The notes under the pieces: model-generated | Database searches by the model: none | The model's input: the letters and a program-made list of their open reading frames with translations, nothing else | What the model was told of the DNA's origin: nothing | Position numbers and translations under genes: made by a program | From: Monilinia fructicola | Taxonomy: Eukaryota > Ascomycota > Leotiomycetes > Helotiales > Sclerotiniaceae | DNA length: 64,000 nt | Reading direction: 5' to 3' | Assembly: GCA_008692225.1 (NCBI GenBank) | Contig: VICG01000005.1 | Location: forward strand, 310,001 to 374,000 | Shown: piece after piece, positions 23,177 through 34,738 of the stretch | How the letters are laid out: each line of letters starts with the position of its first letter | Position numbering within the stretch: position 1 is the stretch's first letter

Positions 23177-26071
23177 TTGCATGCACAAAGGCAACATGTG
23201 TAGAGGATTTTCGGGATTTGCTGGAGTCGGTGAGATTATCTGTTCTCTGGATGGGGAATTTGCGGGAACTTGCAGGGAATGACATAATTTGACACTTGGA
23301 AGTCATTCAGGATTCTGCATAATGGAGAAGAATATGAGAGATCAAATCTTGGAAGAAGCGATGTATATGGCGACGATTAATGGACGGATATGAGTATCAC
23401 AATTTTATAGAGATAATGGATAGATGGATGGATGGACATATCGTATCTCAGCGCGAAGTCTACGGAGTTATCATAGTCAAGGAAATTGGTAATAATGAAT
23501 GGTAAATCCTCCGCACGAAATGAGACCAGTTTTAAACACTACGTTTATAATGCATTGTGTTCCTCTTCTTCACTTGACTCGACTCGGCTTTACTACCGAT
23601 ATTAAGATTGCATGACTACCCAGTGGGTATTATAAATAGATACCTTTGCCGGATGTAGAGGAACATATTGTTTCCAGTACAACAAACTCATCTTCTCTTG
23701 CGATTATACCTAGCTCGAACCCCGAATTCGAGAACCTCATTGGAGCCTAAGCTTGAACTTGTGTCCAGATGTCACGCTAGATCCAAGTCATTAGAGCTAG
23801 CGCAATATACGTGAGACTATCCAATACGATCAATCCAACAACGGGAACTGCTCGAATACAATAATGCCATAACGATAACGCGATACGAGGAAAGAAATGT
23901 GATCAGATGTGGATCTTGTGGATGAATATCGTGAGCGCTATATGTATGTACAGGATAGGATAGGTATGAAGAATGCACTGATGAGTAATAAATGAGTAAG
24001 GGTAAGGGTAAGGGTAAGGGTAAGTATTTCATCGATAAATCAACCGTACAACTACCTAGGTAATGACATGGCGATGAGTAAGCTGTGGAATCAATTTCAT
24101 CAACGCAAATTCAGCCTGCCAAGACTCTGTCTTCATCACTCATGATCATGCACTCACTCATTCAGTCGACTTGCCATGTACCCCTTCACCTGCCGCTTGA
24201 TTCAGTTAGTTACTGCAAAAATGAGGTAGAACCAAGAGGGGAAACGCATTCGGAGGGCTGCTCGTTTTGCTTTGCTCCTGCGCGTATGAGCGGACGTTGC
24301 AACGAGAATGGGAGGAGAGCATAAAGTGGAGCTATGGTGTTGGTGCACTATGGGATCAGACGAAACTGGTTGGTAATCAACTGTATACATTCGTACAACG
24401 TCTAATCTAACGTTCCTCCCCATCTTCCAGTCTCTCGAGTCCATATGGAGAAAAAAGAATGGCTATATTCATATAATACCTTCGCTTTCCTTTCATGCTG
24501 TCCACAGCACTGCCTCTCCTGCTCCAACTATGATTCGTATAATCCACTCCCTCCCGTGTTCTTCTCACGAGAATGATCTGTTGGCCCATGGCATCATTCG
24601 GTGCTATCTTGGACAGGAACTTGGGCTGAATCCTGGTCATCGTGCGATTCCCTCAAGAGCTCCTGCGGGATACTATTCATCAGCGTGGCAGGTGTGGCCG
24701 GCCACATGTGGAGGCGGATCAAGTGCACCGTTCAAAGCCACCCAAGCACCTATGAGGATGTGTGGCAACTGGTCCACCACCAATTATTCTGTTCTGGTCT
24801 TTATTAGACAGCGGAGGATCAAAGATAGCAAAAACCAAACAAGGGTGGAACGACAGCGGCACGGAAATCAGGCGATGGCGAAAATCGCAGAGACTAGGAG
24901 CGCAGATGATAGTGATGGGAGAAATAGACGCGCATTTCATCATATACCCTTTCAATCCTGATTTCGTCATTATTCAGAATTTTATTGCGTGCGCTTCATA
25001 TCTCTAAGCATGCCATAAAGGAGAAGTGGTTTTCATCTTCTTTCATGATTGATCAATGGGAGCCACGCTACCACCTTCTGCCAGCCGATGAGCTACATGA
25101 AGTAATCAACCCATTCTGGCTTACCGCCATCTGAAGAGATGCCACCGTGATGGATGAACTCCTCATTGTGAAGAGACGAGTGTAGGATTGGATATCTGGT
25201 GAGGAGCCGAGTTTCCCGTCGCGAAGTAAGGTCTCTTATAACCGGTCAAGCGAAAACTGGTCATCATTATAACCCTTGTGAGCGGCGCATCAGCGTCAAG
25301 GAACTAGGAAGTGAATGGCTCGTCAAGATGCTCCTCGGGAGTAGTGGAACTAAGATGCTGTTGGATTCCTTCAGAGAGCGAATAACCACATTCACATTCA
25401 CCTGTCATTAAAGTAATAGAGAGTCACAGACATCCTCATATTGGCCATGATCTTCTTGAGATGAAGCTTTGAGTCTCTTGGAACTTTCGGCGCGTCCGGA
25501 GATTTGGCAAGTCCATCCACGCTCTTCGTAAGAAAGTGGAACCGTGGACGTGCGTCGGCGGGTGGGAATCATACGCTTGATATCTTGTGATATACCGTGA
25601 ATGGGGGAAAGTCGGGTCAGTAGACCGTCCTGAATGAACTTTTCCCGTTATTCCACCCACCAGAAGCGCAAGGCCGTTCGAAATGACACTGCTTTACTCT
25701 TGGGTATGAATTGGTTGCTACTACGCACGAAGAACATCTCAGTGCTACTGAATCATTGTATAATCTAAAATACGAAGAGTAGTGATAATCAGACATGCGG
25801 ACGAAAGAAAGATAATAAAGCTCAGATGATGACGATGAAAAAACCGGCGACAGGTGTCGAGGGCAGGGATGATGAAGATATAAAAGGTGCATTGAGCTTA
25901 AGATTGGTCTGTAAGAAATCGGATCCGTTGATTGGAAAGCAAATAAATTAATCTTGATTCTTATTCGCCTCCCTCTCCCTCTCTGCTTTTTCCGACTCTC
26001 ATTCCCATCTATGCAGATGAATCTATTTCACACAAAACTACATTCATTGGCTGAACGACCAAAATGGAGAA
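23177..26071. other. Intergenic region without a supported gene
   Basis: Frames at 24202-24444, 24530-24961, 24719-24970 and 25436-25892 were inspected. They overlap on opposite strands, lack recognisable domains and show no convincing splice architecture. A TAAGGG run lies at 23997-24024. Confidence 0.5.
23997..24024. repeat. TAAGGG hexanucleotide microsatellite
   Basis: Between four and five TAAGGG units. The unit is not the fungal telomere repeat TTAGGG in either orientation. Confidence 0.85.
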
Positions 26072-26836
26072 TTAACTAGTAGAACCAAAATTGTCGTGAT
26101 GTTCACATCTTAGCCCCTGGTGTCCATAATGGCACCCTGTGCATGCCCCTGACATGGGCTGTGGACCTCCACCAGGTCGCCTAACCACAACGCACTCCGT
26201 GAACATTCTACGTCCACGCCGACACTGGGTACAGGGCACAGCAGCCACATCTCCCACAACGTACCCAGCTGCTGCTTCCCAGTAACTATTAATGTTGCGA
26301 CGGAAGTTGTCGTAATTGTCCCGAAGAGAAAGTTGTCGATGAATTGGCATGGCCCGAAAATTGGCAAGTTGCGGCCGGATACCAAAGACAGGAGTAGAAT
26401 TCATGACCTCGTTCGTCAAGCGAGCCATGAGAGCTGTGCGGTCGGAACTCGGCGTAGCTACGAAACCAGCTCTAACGGGAGTGGCATTTTGCACTGAGCT
26501 TAATGCTGCAGCGGGTAACCGAACTCCGGGAGGATCTGGAACTTGAGCTCGAGCTCGAGTTGGAACTGAGTTGCCAGGAGCCACTTGATCAATTATACGA
26601 TTACCGCTGGCGAAACCGGAAAGCGGGAAAAGAGGAGGAGGAACAGGAACCATGCGAGCTGATCCCCAAGGACCCGTGTTTGTTCCTAAATAGTAAGGTC
26701 CTCCATCCGTGTATCCAGGCTCCAAAGGTGCAACAGGATATTGGTGATCCATGGCTTGCTGGTGTGTCAATCCAGCAAAGCCGATGAGAAGGACGGGGGA
26801 TGAAGGAGGGGAGAGATCTTCGCTTTTGTAAGACAT
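26072..26836 (-). CDS. DUF3716-type cysteine-rich protein
   Basis: A single-exon frame of 254 residues with ATG at 26834-26836. The first two-thirds are proline-rich and low in complexity. The C-terminal part, about residues 195-250, carries PCTQCRRGRRMFTEC, then a glycine/proline linker, then GACTGCHYGHQGLRC. This two-part cysteine pattern (CxxC...C / CxxC...C) is the signature of DUF3716, a domain frequent in plant-associated ascomycetes. It probably binds zinc; its function is not known. The repeated GAGCTC codons near 26545-26570 encode an Arg/Ala-rich stretch and explain the open shadow frame on the other strand. No signal peptide is visible. There is no frame problem. Confidence 0.75.
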   Translation of the reverse strand: MSYKSEDLSPPSSPVLLIGFAGLTHQQAMDHQYPVAPLEPGYTDGGPYYLGTNTGPWGSARMVPVPPPLFPLSGFASGNRIIDQVAPGNSVPTRARAQVPDPPGVRLPAAALSSVQNATPVRAGFVATPSSDRTALMARLTNEVMNSTPVFGIRPQLANFRAMPIHRQLSLRDNYDNFRRNINSYWEAAAGYVVGDVAAVPCTQCRRGRRMFTECVVVRRPGGGPQPMSGACTGCHYGHQGLRCEHHDNFGSTS

Positions 26837-27601
26837 CTTCGCTGATGGGTTTCTAAAACTCGAGTTTTGTGATAGCTTTCTCGTTGAAAGTAAATCGAGA
26901 CGTGAAAGTATTTTTTTGAGTTTTGAAGATGCGTTATTGACAAGGAAGAAATAATACTAAACAAATGCAGTGCTCGCGTTTCTATGTTGTAGGCTGATTA
27001 TTATCGCCGCTAGTTATTTATTTTGTTGCTGATAGCAACTGGCCAATCCAGAATCGCTTCAAAACTTCCCTCAACAACAAGAACAACAATAACAGGGGTA
27101 GCGGCAACACTAACATTGGCTACCACCAAATGTAAATCTTTCCTGGAGTTCTGTCACCACTCTCGATATCCTCCCTTGGTTTGACTTAGATATATTGCTT
27201 TCAATTGGTTCGTCAGCGAATATCTTTTCATCAATATCCCGTTCTTTGATATTCCTCTTATTCTTCTTCAAAGGCGGATGATTGTTGAAGTTGCCTCATA
27301 CGTGCTTGACGACTCTGAAGCTAAATAGCAGCGTAATTTGGGTGGAGAATGGTGATGGATGCTTGCTTGAAGATTTCTAGGAATGCTGACCGCTGGTTTT
27401 CGATTAGTCAATGCTCCTGTGGAAGAAGATCGAGTCCATACCTTCTCTTCATCTGTTTATTTATAAGTCAGGAGATCGATACCCAACTGTACCCGTTAAA
27501 GCTGTAGTTTCCAAAAACTGTACGGCAAGGTTTTCTGATTCCAAAAAATCCTTCTACGGCATTCTCGAACTCTTCCTGTGTCTTCGGTCTTTAAATAAAT
27601 A

Positions 27602-27922
27602 ATGTCTTCGTCTCGATATTCACTTTCGTTGGAAAGGTACTTTCTGTCGGTACTGGCAGCTAGCTTCCTCACTAGTTGCTTCCTCAATATTGTGTTGATA
27701 AAAAAGACGAACATAAGCCAGAATCATGATCGTTCGCACCTAAGCCTTGAAATTCGCTCACTGAAGCACATTGAAATCACACACCCGCAGGCGGCTAGAG
27801 TGAAAAACGTATATTACAGAATAACACCTAAAGACTTTAGATCTACCAAGATCCAGCTCTCGCAATGCCTTAAAACCATGGGTACAAATTGCTACCAAAT
27901 ACAGTATCCAGACCCAAGCTAG
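27602..27922 (+). CDS. Small hypothetical membrane-anchored protein (doubtful)
   Basis: A 106-residue frame with an ATG in a reasonable context (AATAATGTC). Residues about 12-33 are hydrophobic (YFLSVLAASFLTSCFLNIVL) and would form one N-terminal membrane segment, followed by a basic, hydrophilic tail. I recognise no family. An opposing frame overlaps part of it, so it may be chance. Confidence 0.25.
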   Translation: MSSSRYSLSLERYFLSVLAASFLTSCFLNIVLIKKTNISQNHDRSHLSLEIRSLKHIEITHPQAARVKNVYYRITPKDFRSTKIQLSQCLKTMGTNCYQIQYPDPS

Positions 27923-30900
27923 AGTCCCATACCATGATGAGCGGCCGCCTTGATCAATATCCACAACTGCCTTGAAATAGCGATACTCTTGCCAGCTGTG
28001 GAAAAGAGCTAGTCTTGAGCCTTCTCTCTGGCAGTCTGGGCCATCTAGCCACCACACACCCTACCTCAAGATTGGCTACCACTGAATGGCTTCGAGTGGA
28101 AAATAAGGACGGAATTCGCAGGTCATCAACGCCGAGGTTTATACCAAAGTATTGACCAACTCTCGGAACAATCAATTCCTAGATTGATAATTAGCACTAG
28201 TCAATAGTTAATTGTCTCATGGATCGCATTCGGTATTCCAATATTTACCCTGGGATAGAGGAGTAGACTTGAGAGAAATTCATACCTTCAACATGATGAA
28301 CAAAGCAGCCTCATTGAGCTTTGTAACTCCCTTGGCCCGAATGGCCTCCATCTTGGAGCCACCGTCTGGGCCCAAGATAGCGTGATCTGTCTTGCCAGCC
28401 TTCAGGATTTCAGTGAGTTTTCGAGTGAGAAGACCCACTCCAGGAAGTACAATGATTTTTCCTGCTAGGGTACTCCCCCGAAATTTTAAATGGCATGGTT
28501 ACGGGTCCTCAGAACTGACAGTCGCTAGATTCATTAGTTTCGCTATGTCTCACACAATAAGCTCCTGTGGCGTTTTGTTGACTGGTGATGTTCATTAGCC
28601 TTATATTATGGAGTATTGGGAATTTCTATTCAAAGTCAGAAGGCCTTACCTTTAGTTATGAGACAGTTGGCAAGAAATGATCACTGGTATCTTCTCTTGG
28701 TGGGATCGAAATCAACCGACTTTCACATATAATACGAGTACTTTGGGTGTATCAGGGATGCAGGCAGTCCTGCCAAAGAGATCTTTGGTAACGTCCGATC
28801 AAGATGTACTGGTTTGGGATTTTCATCGTGGCAATATTTGTTTGATCTGAAACACCGTTAGATAATTTGAACTAATTATGGTATATAAACTGTCATATCA
28901 GGAATATCATTGTGATAGTGCATACCATTAAGAACACCATAGCTTTTTTGATCAAGATGATTGATCTCTTACAGACTTCGGAGAGATATACCAGATACAG
29001 AGAATATATAAGTGAACACTCTGTTATTAATATTGACTTGACACAACTATGCACCATCAAACGCCTAGATGAATAATCAAAGTCAGCATGTGTACTCTGC
29101 CTCATAATAATTTCAAAGTGCAGGAAGAATATTGATGGCAGCAAGTATGATTAGACAAGTGCTATAACATACCAGGTTGATTGGAGTCGATGATATGATG
29201 AATGTATTGCTTTGTCTCTATTTTCATGTGAAGCCTAAGATCATTTGGTAATCTATGCACTTGTTCTCGCAGATTTCTATAAAATCAGAAAAATAATAAG
29301 TCAGCAAACTTCTGTGTCTATGAGGCAATAAACATCTGGGGTGAGGACGAATAACAAAAAGATGGTACATGTATAATAGAGACCACTGGAGGGATGTTGA
29401 TGGCGGGGTGGAGGAGTAGAATTGGTCGGAGAAAGTAGCAGCAGATCTGCAGCAAGGACCCTGCATGTGCTTGTTCCCAACCTTTGTGGAAAGCAAAAAT
29501 CAAGAAGAAATTGATATGTAAGTCTTACTTGAAAGGAAGTATGCTACTACTTACATCTAAATGATAAAGTTGTCACCAGATCTCTGGATTTGCATATCTC
29601 CTTGATAGTTTTGTTGGATTTGAATTTCTTGAAGGTGCGAGATAGTCGATCTAAACAAATTCTGATAAAACAATAAACAAGTTTGAGAAACAAACTTACA
29701 AATTCAGTCTCCGAAGTTCACCTTACTTCTTTGGGAGTTTTAAGCGAAACCTGGAAGGCTCGAGCTCCTTTGAATTTTTGGCCAAACAATAACACCAGAT
29801 AGTCATCATAGAAAACTTACATATTTGACAATTTGTATCCTTAAATCAACAATTCCACCCCTCCATCAACCCTTTCTTGATCCAATCTTGTTCTAGGAGT
29901 ATTCTAAAGTCCTGAGATGTCTTCTTGAGTCCTCTTAACAGTGAGTTCACTAGCCGAAATGTGAAGGGGTAAACAGGAGATTTTATGGTCTTCAATTTTT
30001 TCAAAATTTCAAAATTTAATCCTATCAAAGGAATTTCATAACTGGTTGATGGCTTGTTGATCACTAGTGTGAGTTATAAGATTCCACTTCATGGTGAACA
30101 TATCCAAAAGCATGAACTTATTTGAGTAGGAGAATTGCCAGAGATTGATCTCATCTTAGAAGCTTTTGCATATACTGACCTTCGTTCTCCTATTGATTCA
30201 ATACCTACAACACCTTCCTTTTATTCTCACCCAACACCTCTTTGAAACATTTAGAGTCTTCAATAATGACGAAATGGTGCTAGAAAAAATTGGGGTAACA
30301 GCATTTGCTGGAAATTTTCAATATCTTGAGCAACGCCGCCGAGACTCTCCAGCCTGGCAAACAAATCTGAAACTCCTCATCATTTTACAGCGAGGTGAAG
30401 ACCAAACTCAAGCATATAGCTTTGGTTGATCTGGTTGGTACTGTTGAACTCCTCACCAACAGCACAATCACGGAAGTGAACGGTGGCATTCAGGTCATTG
30501 TACTCGATACACAAGATGAGAGAGATACTGTGGCACAGAAGATAGAGAATTGCTGGGAGAAAGATCAAGAGGGTGGCAGCCGATCGGACCTTGCTTTCAT
30601 TAGAATTGACTTACTAGCAGCCATGAGCGAAGCTATCAACATCACTTCCTTTGGAAGCTGGGTCATACTTGTGGTCAGCAAGATGCTTGATAACACTGCG
30701 CTTGCTGGCCGTCAAAAGCTGGATCAAACCTGTAGCCAGCATTTTGCTTGAGGATTCTTGACTTTTTCCTTATCAAAAGCTTGACCCTTCTAATAAAATT
30801 GATGTATACCTCTCGCTAGAAGGCTTTTGGCATCAACTATGACTATGGGTCATTTCTCGGCTTCTTGTGGCATGGGTTTAGAAGAACAACCCCCCCCCAC

Positions 30901-32012
30901 TAGAACCCAATATCTTGATGAAGCTCCGAAGAACCCTGGGAGCTACTTCATATTTAGAGGACTGTTGCTCATTCACCTTTACACTATCAGTCTTTTCCCT
31001 TCGCCAGTTCAGCACCATGTACATGAACAGACAACCACTAACCCCAGGCATTCGTTGCTGGTATGCCTTATGGTAAAATACCCACTGCTCCTCTTTCATA
31101 CACATTACCCCACAATGGAGCCTCGCATGGTAAAGAAGAATGGCAAGGGACTAGAGGTATAGCATCTACCACCAACCACCAACCTGTTTACCGTCCCCGA
31201 GAGACTTGATGCAACCTTCGTCCTGCGCGTGAGCGGATTCCCAGTTTTAATCTAGCAGAAAATACAACCGGGTAGACCCATTGAAAGAAAGAGAAGTCAG
31301 GAAATTCCTCAAGCACAGAACTGATCAACCTATCACCAAGAATTCATATTGTTTCGGTTCTATCAGTCCAATTACGCGGTTGACCTAACCATCAACGACA
31401 AAGGGGATGAGCAGCTCTCAAGAGACTGAAGAGAAGGTTGTGCTTTGAGATGAAGCTAAAGATGTTTTATCTTGGGTGGATACTTTCAGTCAGTCATCGT
31501 GGCATTTTGGGGGGTGTAGAAGCTTTCGAAGCAGGGTAAATATGCGTCAGCAATGTTGGAATAGAGCTCACCAGCTCAACGAAGATAGGAAATTTGAAAG
31601 AAGAGGCAGCTGCAAGATAGGTTGCTAATTTGGCCTTGTTTTCTGATATCTTTGGCTCTTTTTACTCGTTCATTATTCATATGCTTTTATTTCATTCATT
31701 GTATGATTGTTCAATTTATTTCTTACCTATACCTTCACTATCATTCTACTACAGTGATAATCAATTGCATCAATAAGTGTACAGAGTCAACCAAAGACGA
31801 CTTAAAACTCCATCTTTGTCCTGTCTGATTCCCTCACCTTAATCAAAGACCTAATATTACTTAACCAACAAACCAGCAAGCCGACTAACCCCCTCTCCAC
31901 CACTCATAAGCCCCTTTCAAAAACCCCCCTCTCCTTCAATATCAACCCCCAAACTCACCAAATCCGCCTCCTTATCTAAAACCAATCATCACCCACTCCC
32001 ACCCAGATCATA

Positions 32013-32057
32013 CCTCAACTCCTCAACTCCTCAACTCCTCAACTCCTCAACTCCTCC
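32013..32057. repeat. CCTCAACT octanucleotide tandem repeat
   Basis: Five to six units of CCTCAACT in a row, in non-coding sequence upstream of the 33-34 kb repeats. Confidence 0.85.
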
Positions 32058-32401
32058 GTTCCTTCCCCTCCGCCAATCACCATTCGAAAGCACAAATCTC
32101 GTAAGGATAAATACCAAACTCAAAAAACCAACCACAAACCACAAATCACCAACCAGCAAAAACAAACCAACAGGCGCAAGCCACCCAATACCACGTGGTG
32201 GCTTTGCAACGCCACCTGTGCATAACGAATCAATTCCTCAATTTCCCACGGTCGCTGCAGCACGTCAGTTCGAGAGAGCTATCTTGATGGGGAGTATCCG
32301 AACGGTATTGAGATACGGTGCGATGCTCACCGAGTAGATACATACGCTGCATGTTGTGCTTCGATAACCTTATTGTAGCATTTTCTTTTCTTCATATCAT
32401 T

Positions 32402-32423
32402 ACATCACATCACATCACATCAC
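32402..32423. repeat. ACATC pentanucleotide repeat
   Basis: Four to five ACATC units. Confidence 0.8.
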
Positions 32424-33989
32424 CTCCACTTCACATAACATTACATTACACTTTCTTACCCGTGGGTTACTCCGTTCCGCTTTCTGAATAACTCGAGTTG
32501 AAGGTACTAGACGGGTGGACGGATTAGACGTCGAGGCATTTCTTTAGATTGCTTGAATCTTATGTGGGTTATTTCATGGTTGCACTGTACTAGGTACCTA
32601 CCTGTCGTACGGAGGACAGAAGATGGCTTGGTGGCGTCACGTTCTTCATCCTTCTGTCATTTCGCACCAAGCTTCATTATGTATGGAAAGGTGGCTTGGA
32701 GGGTCACATAGTGGGAGAGGAGAAGATGGATAATGCCGTGAGCGCTTCGCGATACGGGTGTTGAAGTGGATGCGGTGGGCTTTTGGGGTGAGGCGTTGTA
32801 TGTTTGGATTTGTGGTGGTGGAGGGAGCGACAGTGAGGAAGGGTTTTATTGGTGCAAAACTAGGTCGGTCACGTAGCTGTGCATCAATATGATTGGTGGA
32901 GATGATCTTATTATACGAGGAGAGTGGTTGTAAGAGTCTTGGTCAACAAAGTTAAATTGTAACCACTCTTAGCAGCTAATTCATGTGAACAAGAAGCGCC
33001 GTCTTTTGTATGGATATAATACGAATCCTTCTCTTACTCTTCCTCTCCCTTTCCCTCTTCCTCTTCCTTATCATCATCACGCCCACCACCATAATACAAC
33101 ACTGCACTCATCTATACCTTACCTTGCCATACTACCTTACACCATATTACTCTGCATACTTCTCACTTATTTTCCAATGAATACAATGTGCACGAGGACT
33201 TGAGCCTCCGTCTGCACCCTGACTTTGCTTATTGTGTGCATATAGGTAATTATCTAGCAGTTAGATATGCTGACCTACTCGGGAAGGCAGATAGATGCAT
33301 GGTTACCTTTATATTTTGTTTATGCTCCCAAGAGGTGCTAGGTATAGATGATTGATGCTGTAGATGTATGGATGAATGAATACCTATCCCTGTGATATGA
33401 ATTCGAAAACTATCTACCTATCTCTAGGACTTTTAGAGGTGGCAGATCTGCTGGGTAAGGTCAATACAAGAATAACAAGTATTAGCTCAGAAACTAATCG
33501 CCTTTTGGAAATTCCATGATCGATAACATGGTTGCTAACCTTACCTACCTACTGCATATTATCTTCCTTGGATGTAGTTCATCCATGTAAACAGACGAAT
33601 CTACAAATTATCATCAAATCTCCAACTCCAAGCCATCATTCCCAAGCATCTACTCATCCACGAATTGAATCAGAAAAGAAAGACTTGCCCACAAACCTAA
33701 TCAACCCCTCCCCGCAAGAACTACAGTATCATCGCACACACCGGACACTAAGTACCTACCGAGCACCTACCTGCACACAATAAGATCGGCCCATCACCCA
33801 TCAATTAGCCCGACTCATCCAACCATCCAGCCAACCATCCACCCTCGCTCGCTACCTCCATCCCATCCATCTCCCCCGTTTTCCAAGCCCGCACCATATC
33901 ATCCGATCTTCCAAACCACCCACCCCCTTCATCCCTCAACCTCTCCATCCAATATCCCAACCACCCATGAATCGCGCAAAACCGTTACC

Positions 33990-34025
33990 CCAACCGCAAC
34001 GCCAACGCCAACGCCAACGCCAACA
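33990..34025. repeat. CCAACG hexanucleotide repeat
   Basis: About five CCAACG units, open in several frames and so the source of spurious Arg/Gln-rich translations. Confidence 0.8.
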
Positions 34026-34120
34026 CCACCGCAAGCCTCCCTCCGCCCTTTTCCGCCTCAAACGCCCACCGACATTCAACGCCTCACTTATAGCTCTCTC
34101 GCCGTCGTTGCCTACCTGTT

Positions 34121-34124
34121 CCAT

Positions 34125-34156
<32 letters not shown>
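34121..34156. repeat. CCAT tetranucleotide repeat
   Basis: About eight CCAT units followed by CGTCCATG. Confidence 0.85.
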
Positions 34157-34738
34157 GACCAATCCCAGAGACTGCATTTTGAATCCAGGGTACCTGTATA
34201 CCGATAGGGCTGAGGCTGTTGAAAATGCGCACCTATTTCCCGGTCAGGGCTTACAGCGAGAGGAATGTGAAATGAGATATTATTTCCTGAATCAGGTTGG
34301 GTTTTGATTTTCGTTTACTTTGACTTGATTTGATTTGATCTGATATTAAATTTGTGTGCACTAATGGAACCAAGTGTGCGATGGATAGGACACCACAGTA
34401 CCACCATACTAGAATCGTAATTATCGCAACTTTTCCCTTTGCCTTGTAGGGATCCTTTCCTGAGCTCCCTGCTGACGTACTTTTGATGGTTCGATACCTA
34501 TTGCCAAATATCTCATACAACATTATTAGACTCCTGAACGCCGTGGATATTCCCATTCCCATTTCATCTGAGAGCCAATAATTATTCTGTGCCTGGTATT
34601 ATGTATGCCACATCCTGTCCATATCCATCCATCCATTGAGTCCCAACCGTACCACGCCCTACCATCCCATTCCAATCCATCCATCCTAGCCCAACCTCGA
34701 TTAAATAAGGATTCCCAAAGGTAGCACTTGATCCGATC

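Larger units (their letters stand above)
26837..34738. other. 7.9-kb gene-poor region
   Basis: Several open stretches exist but none is recognisable. One is a 106-residue plus-strand frame at 27602-27922 with a membrane-anchor-like N-terminus. Another is a coding-like minus-strand stretch at about 28288-28490 ending at a GTATGA donor. A third is a plus-strand frame at 30395-30751. From about 31.2 kb on, the sequence is promoter-like, with tandem repeats at 32013-32057, 32402-32423, 33990-34025 and 34121-34156 and strong strand asymmetry (C/A-rich on plus). Confidence 0.5.

Noticed and set aside
23997..24024. Possible internal telomere repeat (GGGTAA units)
   Set aside because: The unit is TAAGGG/TTACCC; fungal telomeres are TTAGGG/CCCTAA. 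The two are not rotations or complements of each other.
26503..26787. Glu/Leu-repeat protein on the plus strand
   Set aside because: Antisense shadow of the DUF3716 gene created by GAGCTC repeats.
30166..30751. Two plus-strand frames as a spliced gene
   Set aside because: They look mildly protein-like, but no phase-compatible junction joins them, no family was recognised, and a minus-strand frame overlaps.
33967..34158. Arg/Gln-rich and Trp/Arg-rich proteins on both strands
   Set aside because: Produced by the CCAACG and CCAT tandem repeats, which stay open in several frames; no domain or start context.
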